64,000 nt of DNA from G963702155 sp963702155. GTDB taxonomy: Bacteria; Pseudomonadota; Alphaproteobacteria; Micavibrionales; Micavibrionaceae. A program made the position numbers and the translations under genes. Under the pieces are notes generated by a model. That model was not told where the DNA came from, made no database searches, and saw only the letters and a list, made by a program, of their open reading frames with translations. This document shows positions 1 through 8,900 of the stretch, piece after piece; position 1 is the first letter of the stretch, and every line of letters starts with the position of its first letter. The stretch is taken from the NCBI GenBank assembly GCA_963702155.1, contig OY969717.1, positions 186,001 through 250,000 on the forward strand, read 5' to 3'.

Positions 1-477
1 TTTGCCGAAGTAAAAATTGAAATAGCTGTCATCGCAATCAAATGAATAAAGAAAACGCGGGTTTGAGAGTATGCCTTCATATAGATCTTTCTTCTCTTTT
101 TGCCGTTTCTGAAGGCTATTGGTGATATCTTTCAAAATTTGATTTTGCGCTTCAACGTCACTTTTACAATCATCACTCATATTCTTTGAATGTCTAATAA
201 GATATTCTAGTGTTTCCATGGCATTCGCCATTTCTTTGTCTGTTATGTCTTTCCAAATTTTAAATTTTTCATCTGTATAATTTTCCGGATCAATAGAATG
301 GCAGACAGGGAAAGCGTGATCACCAGTTTTAATCTCATTCATCCATTTCAGAATTGAATAGTAGCTGTAACCATAATCATTATATTCTTGAGAACAATCT
401 AACTCTACTTTTTGCGCAAATGCAGGCAAAGTTATCAAACATAGAAAAGCTGTTAAAATTAAAAGTTTGTTTATCAT
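1..477 (-). CDS. Secreted hypothetical protein, 3' end outside window
   Basis: An open frame runs from an ATG at 477 on the minus strand to the window edge without a stop, so 159 residues are visible and the C-terminus is missing. The N-terminus is a clear signal peptide: Met-Ile-Asn-Lys, then a Leu/Ile/Thr-rich core and a Pro-Ala-Phe-Ala-Gln cleavage site near residue 22. The mature part is polar, Lys/Asp/Asn-rich, mostly helical, and has several cysteines (near residues 28, 61, 107 and 150) that could pair in the periplasm. It starts 9 nt after the stop of the upstream membrane-protein gene, so the two are probably co-transcribed. I do not recognise the family. Confidence 0.7.
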   Translation of the reverse strand, partial: MINKLLILTAFLCLITLPAFAQKVELDCSQEYNDYGYSYYSILKWMNEIKTGDHAFPVCHSIDPENYTDEKFKIWKDITDKEMANAMETLEYLIRHSKNMSDDCKSDVEAQNQILKDITNSLQKRQKEKKDLYEGILSNPRFLYSFDCDDSYFNFYFGK

Positions 478-486
478 ACCATACCT

Positions 487-1248
487 TTAAGTACGAGAAT
501 AAATAGAAGAAACGTCACCTTGCATCGCTTTATATTTTTGCATCTGATAATCTCGCTTAACCTGTTCATCTGTATAATAAATGTTTAATAAAGACGGAAT
601 TTCTTTTTGAATATGTTCAACATAAAGTTTCAAATTTTTTGCTGTAAAAATTCTGGGGGATATAGGAATAAGGGCGGATCTTTGTAGTGTCATATATCGT
701 CTGATATATCTTCTATTTTTACGTCGTGACTTTATAAAAAGCCATTCGGTTTGCAAGTCTGAGGCTTTATTTTCTATCGCCGGATGGGGTAAATATTTCT
801 TTGGAACAAGAGACACTAAATAAGAATAATTCGTTGAGTGTTTACGATATTGATTTCGATTTAAAAATAAAACACAGTCTTTTGTTTGAAAAGTTTCAGT
901 TTTCGCGCTCAGTTTTTCAAAAAAAGATACACTTACTTCATCATGAGATAAGTAAACTTTTCTAATGTGTACTTTCCAAAAATTAAAGAAAAGAAAAACA
1001 AAATAAGCAAAATATATAAAGTTTTCAGCAGCGGCGTCTTTAGAAGGCAAAAATAGTATAAAAACACAAAGAAAAGTAGTTAAAAAAATTTTAAACAAGG
1101 CATAATCACGAAAAACCGGAATATGCGCAGGTAGATCAGGAAGTGCAAAATCAGGCCTATCAAAAAATACTTTTGTAAAAGAAGAAAAAAAATTATTTAA
1201 CTTTAAATGTTTTTCTGAACGACTTAACGCGTCATTTTTCCTGAACAC
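487..1248 (-). CDS. Two-TM hypothetical membrane protein
   Basis: A 253-residue protein with two hydrophobic segments around residues 50-70 and 77-93, then a long basic cytoplasmic part rich in Lys, Arg and Tyr. The start is a GTG whose first base is the last base of the lepA stop codon (TAGTG), which indicates translational coupling; a G-rich stretch just upstream can act as ribosome binding site. Codon use is much more AT-rich than in lepA. The secreted hypothetical gene follows directly. No known domain is recognised; the layout of two helices plus a soluble tail is like PH-type or DUF membrane proteins, but I cannot assign one. Confidence 0.65.
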   Translation of the reverse strand: MFRKNDALSRSEKHLKLNNFFSSFTKVFFDRPDFALPDLPAHIPVFRDYALFKIFLTTFLCVFILFLPSKDAAAENFIYFAYFVFLFFNFWKVHIRKVYLSHDEVSVSFFEKLSAKTETFQTKDCVLFLNRNQYRKHSTNYSYLVSLVPKKYLPHPAIENKASDLQTEWLFIKSRRKNRRYIRRYMTLQRSALIPISPRIFTAKNLKLYVEHIQKEIPSLLNIYYTDEQVKRDYQMQKYKAMQGDVSSIYSRT

Positions 1249-3101
1249 TAATCATCCCCCATCTTCAGCGCGGCGATAAACGCGCTTTGGGGTATCTCTA
1301 CATTTCCGTACTGGCGCATTTTCGCCTTCCCTTTTTTCTGCTTTTCCAGCAGTTTCTTCTTACGGCTGATATCCCCGCCATAACACTTCGCGGTCACATC
1401 CTTACGAAGCGCGCTAATCGTCTCCCGCGCGATAATCTTTCCGCCAATCGCTGCCTGCACCGCGATTTTAAACATCTGCTTCGGGATCAAATCTTTAAGC
1501 CGCTCACACATCTGCCGCCCGCGATATTCCGCCACCGACCTGTGCGTAATCATGGCGAGCGCATCCACACGCTCCCCGTTAACCAAAATCTCAAGCTTGA
1601 CCAAATCATTCTTTGCATACCCGTCCAGCTCATAATCAAAACTGGCATACCCGCGAGATATCGATTTCAGCCGGTCGTAGAAATCAAACACAACCTCGTT
1701 CAGCGGTAGGCGATACACCAGCATCGCGCGGTTTCCGGCATAGGTGAGGTCTAACTGCTCCCCCCGCCGCTCCTGACACAGCTGTAACAGCCCGCCAAGA
1801 TACTCATCCGGCGTGAGGATGGTCGCCTTAATCCACGGCTCCTCAATATGCTCAACATATACGGGGTCGAGCAGATCGACGGGGTTATAAAGCTCCTCCA
1901 TCGTTCTATTGGTTTTGTAGATATGATAAACCACACTCGGCGCGGTCGGAATCAAATCAAGATCAAATTCCCGATCCAGCCGTTCCTGCACGATCTCCAT
2001 ATGAAGCAAGCCCAAAAACCCGCAACGAAACCCCATGCCAAGCGCTTGGCTGCTCTCCGGCTCAAAATGAAGGGAGGAGTCATTTAGGCGCAAACGCCCA
2101 AGCGAATCCTTCAATTTCTGATAATCCCCCATATCCAGCGGGAAGAGGGAGCAAAATACCATCGGAACAGATGGCTTAAACCCTTCAAGCGGCCCATCAC
2201 ATTGATGTTTTTCATCCGTGATCGTATCGCCAACTTGCGTTTCTTCGATGTCTTTAATGGCCGCCGTAATAAACCCCATCTCCCCGGGGCCGAGCGCATC
2301 TACCATTTCATGCTTAGGCGTAAAAATTCCCGTACGGTCAATATCCCGCACCGCGCGTGTGTTCAGAAATTGTATCCGCTGGCCTTTTTTAAGGTAGCCA
2401 TCAATCACCCGCACCAAAATCACAACGCCAAGGTAAATATCATACCAGCTATCCACCAGCAGCGCCTTGGTCGGCAAATCATACGGGGAAACATTATTTT
2501 GTTCCGGGCGATCCGCCACAGGCGCGGGCAGGCGGGTCACAATCCCCTCCAGCAAATCGTCAATCCCGATCCCCGACTTACCGGAACAGGGAAAGGCATC
2601 ACTGGCATCCAGTCCGATAACATCCTCGACCTCGGTCTTGACCTTTTCCACATCTGCGGCGGGCAGGTCGATCTTATTAATGACCGGAATAATCTCGTGA
2701 TTATTATCAAGCGCCTGATACACATTGGCGAGCGTCTGCGCCTCAACACCTTGGGTCGCATCCACAACAAGGAGCGAGCCTTCACAAGACGCAAGAGAGC
2801 GTGAGACTTCATAGGAAAAATCCACATGCCCCGGCGTATCCATCAAATTAAGCTGGTATGTGATACCGTCCTTCGCCGTATAATCAAGCCGCACCGTTTG
2901 CGCTTTAATTGTAATCCCGCGCTCCCGCTCAAGCTCCATATTATCCAGCACCTGCTCCTGCATCTCGCGATCGGTCAGCCCGCCGCATGTCTGGATCAAC
3001 CGGTCGGCAAGCGTTGATTTCCCGTGGTCAATATGTGCAATAATCGCAAAATTTCGAATATGCTCTAATGGTTTGGTCTGTGGTTTTTTCTTATCATTCA
3101 T
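1248..3101 (-). CDS. lepA: Elongation factor 4 (LepA)
   Basis: LepA/EF4 is a ribosome-dependent translational GTPase that acts on stalled or back-translocating ribosomes and affects initiation. The 617-residue product has the G1 motif AHIDHGKST at about 22-30, the switch II DTPGHVDF and the G4 NKIDLP motif, followed by EF-G-like domains II, III and V and the LepA-specific C-terminal domain, ending in a basic segment (QYGNVEIPQSAFIAALKMGDD region). The length is normal. I place the start at the ATG of MNDKKKPQ because the longer frame adds an unconserved hydrophobic leader. It lies divergently from the 185-residue gene at 3190 and overlaps the next minus-strand gene by one base. Confidence 0.97.
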   Translation of the reverse strand: MNDKKKPQTKPLEHIRNFAIIAHIDHGKSTLADRLIQTCGGLTDREMQEQVLDNMELERERGITIKAQTVRLDYTAKDGITYQLNLMDTPGHVDFSYEVSRSLASCEGSLLVVDATQGVEAQTLANVYQALDNNHEIIPVINKIDLPAADVEKVKTEVEDVIGLDASDAFPCSGKSGIGIDDLLEGIVTRLPAPVADRPEQNNVSPYDLPTKALLVDSWYDIYLGVVILVRVIDGYLKKGQRIQFLNTRAVRDIDRTGIFTPKHEMVDALGPGEMGFITAAIKDIEETQVGDTITDEKHQCDGPLEGFKPSVPMVFCSLFPLDMGDYQKLKDSLGRLRLNDSSLHFEPESSQALGMGFRCGFLGLLHMEIVQERLDREFDLDLIPTAPSVVYHIYKTNRTMEELYNPVDLLDPVYVEHIEEPWIKATILTPDEYLGGLLQLCQERRGEQLDLTYAGNRAMLVYRLPLNEVVFDFYDRLKSISRGYASFDYELDGYAKNDLVKLEILVNGERVDALAMITHRSVAEYRGRQMCERLKDLIPKQMFKIAVQAAIGGKIIARETISALRKDVTAKCYGGDISRKKKLLEKQKKGKAKMRQYGNVEIPQSAFIAALKMGDD

Positions 3102-3189
3102 AGCAGGGAAAATAAGCACTGACAGCCGAATTTGCAAGTGTTATAAACAGCCGTGTAAAATAAGATTTGATATATGAGGACTGCTAGAC

Positions 3190-3747
3190 ATGCCAAAAAA
3201 TTTGAAAGAAGTTTTTAATACAATAAAAGACCAAGGCAAAATCTTTGTCGATGCACATGATCTTTTAGAAAAAGTCGATATTTTAAGTGAAAAATATTTG
3301 CCTTCTGAAAAGTTTGTAAATGCATTGCGTGTGGATTTAAAATACCATATTAAAGCTAGAATAAATCCCATTCACACAAAAAACATTGAATTTATTCAAA
3401 GCGCAGAACGCCGTCTGGTGCCTGATAAAGGCTTGGGATCAAGAGAGCTTTTTGTAAATTATGCAGATGTGAAAAATATTTTGCTCGACGAAATGCGGCA
3501 AGACTTCTTCAATCATGTCATAAAAATGATTGACGATACACAATATCAAACCGAAACTATTGATGGTCTTGCCCGCACTTTATCAAAATACGACTATATG
3601 GTAAACGATCTTTTAAATAGCGCCAATCGCACTGTTATGGGCGACCCTAAATTTAGAGCTGAACGCGCTGGCGAGTATGAATATAGCGAAAGAAAAGGGT
3701 ACGATGGTAATACACCACAAGACCCAGATATACCGACACCCGAATAG
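3190..3747 (+). CDS. Hypothetical helical protein, 185 aa
   Basis: A 185-residue soluble, largely helical protein with no signal peptide or membrane segment and a Pro/Asp-rich disordered tail ending DPDIPTPE. It is AT-rich and Lys/Asp/Asn-rich, unlike adjacent lepA. The frame opens 89 nt from the divergent lepA start. Another AT-rich + strand gene follows 30 nt later and a hairpin terminator closes the pair, so the two probably form one operon. I do not recognise the family. Confidence 0.6.
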   Translation: MPKNLKEVFNTIKDQGKIFVDAHDLLEKVDILSEKYLPSEKFVNALRVDLKYHIKARINPIHTKNIEFIQSAERRLVPDKGLGSRELFVNYADVKNILLDEMRQDFFNHVIKMIDDTQYQTETIDGLARTLSKYDYMVNDLLNSANRTVMGDPKFRAERAGEYEYSERKGYDGNTPQDPDIPTPE

Positions 3748-3777
3748 GTTTAAGCAAAATAAAATAGGAAGAAAATA

Positions 3778-4440
3778 GTGCTAAAAAAATTAAAAAATAT
3801 ATTCGAGAAGCTAAACAAAACTGAAAATATAGCAAATTTAGACTTGGATTATCTAAAGGGTCAGCCATATAAGTTTATTAAAATCGGCGATTTAGTAGAC
3901 AGTATTAAAAAGGCAAATAATGACGGCATAAATGCACCTCATCAAACGATAAAGGACGCCCTGTATACCGTTTGCGTTCATCCTGTCGATCAAGGGCTAA
4001 TAGATGTTTTTGTAAAAAACGATAATGATGAGCCAAGCATATTTAACGCTTATATTTCACTGGATAACGCATCTAGAATTTTGGAAAATACGGCGGCTTT
4101 TACAAAAAGTGCATACTTAAGAACCGGCAATTATAAAAAACAAAATGAGGTAGTAGATGTTTTGGGAAAAGCCGCTTTAATGATTAATTCCCATACAACA
4201 ACAGCTGAGACGCTTAATCTGGAAAACAATAATAAATACTCCTACTTCGCGGCCAATGCACAAAATAATCCGTTTAAAATAAGATCCGAAGATGAAAGGG
4301 CTCAGGCAAAAGGCAACGCTAAAAAATCCGGTAAACCCTATAGATACGCTGATTATACAAAGCATAGCTCAAGCAGAGAACATGATGGGTATATAACCGC
4401 AGCAATAGTTGGCGGCTTGATCATAGGTGATTTTGATTAA
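3778..4440 (+). CDS. Hypothetical protein, 220 aa (GTG start)
   Basis: A 220-residue protein starting at GTG, preceded by AGGAAG about 6 nt upstream. It is second of a two-gene + strand unit and is followed by a strong hairpin terminator. Residues 1-150 look like a mixed alpha/beta domain. The tail from about 165 is polar and basic (Lys/Ser/Asn-rich), and the last 17 residues contain a short hydrophobic stretch (AAIVGGLIIGDFD) that is too short for a confident membrane anchor. AT-rich composition. No family recognised. Confidence 0.6.
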   Translation: MLKKLKNIFEKLNKTENIANLDLDYLKGQPYKFIKIGDLVDSIKKANNDGINAPHQTIKDALYTVCVHPVDQGLIDVFVKNDNDEPSIFNAYISLDNASRILENTAAFTKSAYLRTGNYKKQNEVVDVLGKAALMINSHTTTAETLNLENNNKYSYFAANAQNNPFKIRSEDERAQAKGNAKKSGKPYRYADYTKHSSSREHDGYITAAIVGGLIIGDFD

Positions 4441-4538
4441 TTTGAATCAAACGACAATATAAAAATGTTTAAGGGTAAGAAGGAGGGTATCAATTCATCT
4501 GGCCTCATACTCCGTATATATTCCACGAAAAGACAACA

Positions 4539-4570
4539 AAAAGGGCGCACCTACCACACCGCGCCCTTTT
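4539..4570. terminator. Bidirectional hairpin terminator
   Basis: Ten-base perfect stem, AAAAGGGCGC pairing with GCGCCCTTTT, around a 12-nt loop. Each arm gives a U-run in its own direction. It sits between the convergent ends of the 220-residue + gene and the 74-residue minus gene, so it can stop transcription from both sides. Confidence 0.85.
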
Positions 4571-4603
4571 ATAAATTCTGTTAGCTCAATTAAATTCTAA
4601 GGT

Positions 4604-4828
4604 TTAACCCAATGATGGATTAAAAGTATTTTTTACTTCAACACCTTGGACATCAGCTGTTGTACCCAGAGTTTCTTGGGTGTTATTCGCAAGTGCGCTA
4701 AAGGCAATTTCTCTTGTATCTGCAGCGGCAACATGAAACGCTTGTACGTTCTCGCTGGGTTGCGACGCGTTAAGGAAATCTTTGGTTAAGTCTTTTAAAA
4801 CATTTGTATCTGTAATAAGATCACTCAT
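4604..4828 (-). CDS. Small hypothetical protein, 74 aa
   Basis: A 74-residue acidic, Thr/Asn/Ala-rich protein beginning MSDLITDTN. The ATG at 4828 is chosen because a GAGGAG ribosome binding site lies about 9 nt upstream; the longer TTG-initiated version would put that site inside the coding region. It ends in NTFNPSLG, resembling the end of the 1512-residue protein further upstream in the same block (VYTPDLG). No signal peptide. Function unknown; the shared tail suggests, weakly, a common sorting signal. Confidence 0.6.
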   Translation of the reverse strand: MSDLITDTNVLKDLTKDFLNASQPSENVQAFHVAAADTREIAFSALANNTQETLGTTADVQGVEVKNTFNPSLG

Positions 4829-4893
4829 TATTTTTTCACTCCTCAATTGACCATTTATGGCTTTTTATATTTTTATAACGCAGTTTTTCAATT

Positions 4894-5250
4894 TTAATAA
4901 CTTCTATGGATTATAAGAGGGATGTAACGCCCTTCTTTAGGTTCTCCGGTCTCATTATCCATTAAAACCATTAATATCTGGTGAGAATTTTGCATATGCT
5001 TTGCTATTGTTCGCTTTAACGGCATTCCAACATCGCGCACATTTCCATCCTCTAGTATAAAATCCAGTTTGTTTGTTTCTAGATTAAACTCAAACCAAGA
5101 AACATCGTCTTTAAAAGGCTTATCATGGAAAACCACACATCGCCCATCTTCTTTGACGGAAACTTGTAATTCTAAAGGACTATCATCGGTTACACCGACT
5201 ACAAAATCCGATAAATTATTGCGAGGTCTTTGGTTTTCAATCTGGCTCAT
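4894..5250 (-). CDS. Small hypothetical protein, paralogue of the 136-aa neighbour
   Basis: A 118-residue protein from the ATG of MSQIENQ, which has GAGAT about 6 nt upstream; an ATG at 5292 would add 14 residues but its AGAGGG is only 2 nt from the start. The mature part is beta-rich: a strand ending VVFHDKPF, a segment with LEDGNVRDVGMPLKR, then a helix and a final strand with GRYIPLIIH. The gene at 5382-5792 shows the same order of elements (VFHGKK, KDGHAQNLGVKIQ, IDGIIVPLKH), so the two look like an old tandem duplication. No known family recognised. Minus strand, same direction as the 1512-residue gene. Confidence 0.6.
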   Translation of the reverse strand: MSQIENQRPRNNLSDFVVGVTDDSPLELQVSVKEDGRCVVFHDKPFKDDVSWFEFNLETNKLDFILEDGNVRDVGMPLKRTIAKHMQNSHQILMVLMDNETGEPKEGRYIPLIIHRSY

Positions 5251-5381
5251 AATTATCTCATGATGCCTTTTTTTTATAAGATTGGCAACCATTTCCCTCT
5301 ATCACCATCTTGTATAAAGGATAACATGCATGCCTAAAATAATGCAAAGTTTTTATGCCTTTTTTTACAACTTTTTTCCCA

Positions 5382-5792
5382 TTATGAGGCATTCTTTTTA
5401 TCCTCATGTTTTAATGGGACAATTATGCCATCTATCGAGTCCCCATCGCGCGTCTGAACAATGCTGATTTCCTGCGCTTGTGCGAAATAGGGGCGAATCA
5501 TCCACTGTATTTTTACACCCAAATTTTGCGCATGGCCGTCTTTATATATTATATAAACACTGTAATCATCAGCATAATATATGACATGATCTATATGTGT
5601 ATAATCAACCTTTTTGCCATGAAAAACATAAGCATCCATAGTTACTTTATTCACATAAATATCTAGCTCTTCTGGCAAAAAAAATGGCGCTTCATTTTCG
5701 CCCGCACCGCCGCCCCATTGCTCTTTTATGTTGAGCGGACTGCGATCCAAGCTGGTCTCATCATCGGTGCTATGGTCTAAATCATTGGTCAT
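5382..5792 (-). CDS. Small hypothetical protein, 136 aa, paralogue of the 118-aa neighbour
   Basis: A 136-residue protein with an acidic, disordered first 35 residues (a run of Asp/Ser, then Gly-Gly-Gly) and a beta-rich domain from about 37 to 130 that can be aligned by eye to the neighbouring 118-residue protein. Shared features are Leu-Asp/Glu-x-x-Val at the domain start, V-F-H followed by Lys, a D-G-x-x-x-x-x-G turn, and the closing I-V/I-P-L strand. No membrane segment. It lies 90 nt from its paralogue and downstream of the 1512-residue gene in the same direction. Function unknown. Confidence 0.62.
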   Translation of the reverse strand: MTNDLDHSTDDETSLDRSPLNIKEQWGGGAGENEAPFFLPEELDIYVNKVTMDAYVFHGKKVDYTHIDHVIYYADDYSVYIIYKDGHAQNLGVKIQWMIRPYFAQAQEISIVQTRDGDSIDGIIVPLKHEDKKNAS

Positions 5793-5923
5793 GAAGCATA
5801 TAGTGTTGTGAAGGCAGGGGGCTTAAGAGCGTTTAATCAACATGCATGATACACGCTTTTGTTTAAAAAGAATAGATATCACGAATAAAACGCTGATTGC
5901 CATAGTTTTTTAAAAAATCAAAA

Positions 5924-5953
5924 GGGCAAATCCGCTAAATAAAGGACGCGCCC
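5924..5953 (-). terminator. Weak hairpin terminator after the 1512-aa gene
   Basis: Read on the minus strand, GGGC and GCCC arms enclose a 22-nt loop and are followed by TTTT. It lies about 45-75 nt after the stop of the 1512-residue gene. The stem is short, so the call is tentative. Confidence 0.35.
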
Positions 5954-5996
5954 TGATAGATATAAATTATAATTTTAGTTACGGAGCTGTTAAAGT

Positions 5997-8900
5997 CTAC
6001 CCCAAATCTGGCGTATATACAGTATCCTGCTGACGCAATGCGTGGCCTTTATTGCCTTTGCCGCCTTCAATACGCGCGCCGTAAATCGGAGCATTTTCAC
6101 CATTATGAGCAATAACACTTACAACAGCCGCCTCGGCAATCAAACCATTCATATAGGCATCTTCATCTACACTTAAAACAATACCTTTATTAGAGCCAGA
6201 TATGTTTTTAACCAAATCGTGCGGCACATGCCCACCATTCAAATTATTGGTAGCTGTTGCTTGTGCGGCCAATTGAGCCGTATTCACATTAACGCTAACA
6301 CTTTGCTGCTCGTTACCTTCGTAAAAAGAGACAGCCTTCTCCGGTGTACCGCCAGCATGTACTTGTTTTTCAACGGCCATACCTTCAATTGTGCCATCTT
6401 CAAGCTTGGTAACAAACTCTTCCGCATCTTTGGCAAGGCCTAATGGCTCAAGCGTTTCAACCGTATCAACACCGTTTACATCCTGCTCCGCTGGTTCATC
6501 ACCAAATCCGGGCACATCGACATGGTCGTTTGTCGGCGCGGCTTGTTTTTGCTCGCCTGGCTTTTTATCATAGGCACCATCACTTGGACGCGGTGCAAAT
6601 GTCTTGTCATTGGAGGCAACCTGCGCGCCCATTTCCGGTTTACCTTTATTGACGCCAAACATTCTCATCATGACTGCGCCAATCCCTACAATCAAACCAA
6701 CATTAAGCAATGAGCGCCCCATACCGGGTTTGATCCCAAGCATGTTCATCAAAGGGTTCTTGAGTAATAAAGTGGCGGCCAAGGCAAGGCCAGCCTTACC
6801 CATTGTTGAAGATGTAAGGTGTTTAAATGTACCGCTAAACGCATCGCCAAGGTTATTAACAATATCGCTCCTCGTTTGGCCTGCGGCTCTCATCGCGGGA
6901 TCGTCTTTAAACGCACCGGCGGTGCCAAAATTAAAGAGACCATCTAAAACGTTATTAAAAGTCTGGCTCAAATCTAACCCATCATTATCACGGGCAAGAA
7001 TCCCTTGCCCATCGCCGGCGGCGGAGCCATTAAAGAAGTCTTTAATACCGTCAACAGTCTGGGTAACAATATTTTCACCATCATTATCCGTGCCAGAGCC
7101 GTTCCCACCACCACCATTATTAGAAGCGGGCTTCTCAACTTTTTCTTCCGCTGTACCACGCTTAAGCGTTTCAGATTCTGCATCGCCAGCGTCGGGTAAA
7201 TCTGTACCGTTTTCAGCTTTCGCACCATTCTCGGCAATCTCTTTTTCTTTGGCCTCGGCTGCTTTTTTCTCTTCGTAAACCTTAAGTTCTTCCGCGCTCA
7301 TATTATCCGGATCATCACCCCGATCACCAGTCCAGCCAGATTTTATTCCTTTTTCATCAATGTGGAAATCATCCCACGTTGTAACTGTACGCACCGTTTT
7401 ACCAATGGTGCTGTCAAAAATATGAAAGTCTTTCATATCCATACCCATGGCATTACCAGTGAATTGAACAAGATTGCCCAGCGTCGCATCTGCCGTCCAA
7501 ATCTGCGCCTGCCAAATTTTGGAGCCAACATCCGGGTGTATGCCAAGAACAGTAAAATCACCTTCTTCATTAAGAAGGGCATCATCTAAAAATGTATAGC
7601 TTACAAGTTTTTCTGCACCTTCTTCTAATAAATGCACCCCAAAGGCGGCAGCGCCTAAGCCTATCCCACCTAAGGTTGATGTTTTAAACAGGCGTGCTCC
7701 AGAATTCGCTAAGCGCTCCTTTATAGGCGTGGATTTCCCAGTAGTATTGTACTCCCAAGCCGTTTTGTATTTCCATTTATCGCCCAGTTTAGCAGCTTGA
7801 GTTTGTTTATAATCAATATTAGCTCCGCCATAATATTTCCAAGATTCGCCTAGGCGAGTATTTACCCAAGGCCCAATACGCTTATGCACCCATGTATTTA
7901 CCCCAGTACCCGGATATCTCATGAAAAGAGTGCGGTCATAATGTTTTTTGGTCGCTTTAAGGTGGTAAGTTTCCATAGTGCTATTTTGGAAATCAACACA
8001 ATCTAAAAGCATTTGTTTGAATTGATTACCGCCTCTAATACCATCCTCAGGCCCGTTTGTATATTTCCACTGGCTTCCATTTATTCTTTGCGCCAATATT
8101 TTGGCAATACCGCCGCCTGATCTGTCACTATCCGCTTGACTAACAATCCAACGCATATGATCAATAACAAGGTCTTCTACAAGCATTTGCTTGTAAGGAT
8201 CATCTTTTAAAGAAGGATGATTAACAACCTTTAGAAGATCATCCAGCATTGATTCTGCAACTTGGTCAGGCATGTGGAAAGCGCCACCAGAGGAGGCTTT
8301 ACTAACTGCCCAGGTATTTTCGGCGCTCTGCATTCCGGAAGTAAATGTCTTTTTAAAGCTACCCAGCTGATTAAGTCTTGTTTTATCGACACCTAATTTT
8401 CTAAATAAATATACATCAGATAAGCTACTCAACTGAGGCTTCATAAGTTTTTCGTCTATTCCACCTTCGCCTTTTATATTTTCCTTTATTGTTAGGGCAT
8501 GCGCGGACATGTCTGAAGAGACATCCTTGATTTCCTTGTCTATAAATTGGCTGCTAACATCTAGGTCATTTGATAAGTTTGTAAGGGCATCTAAAAACTC
8601 TTCTTTGTCACCTTTAATTCTTAGAGTATTAATTTCTCTAAAGCCGTCATTCGATATTTTTGAAATATTATTTACGCCTATGCTATTAAGCTTTTTGCTA
8701 GTTTTTAAAAGCTCATTTATAGGCTTCATGTCATCATCATGGGTTTCAGCGAGATCTACAACAATTTTTTGATATTTTCTACGAACAGCATCATTTTCAG
8801 GATCGCTTAAAAACTTGAGATATTCAGTATACTGATTTTTTGACTTATCAATATGCTTCAAATAATCTTTGAGTGTACCAGCTGTTTCATCTAAAGGGTC

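Noticed and set aside
6604..7278. 224-codon + strand frame opposite the giant gene
   Set aside because: Antisense to well-supported coding sequence; Ser/Pro/Ala-rich composition is an artefact of the opposite strand.
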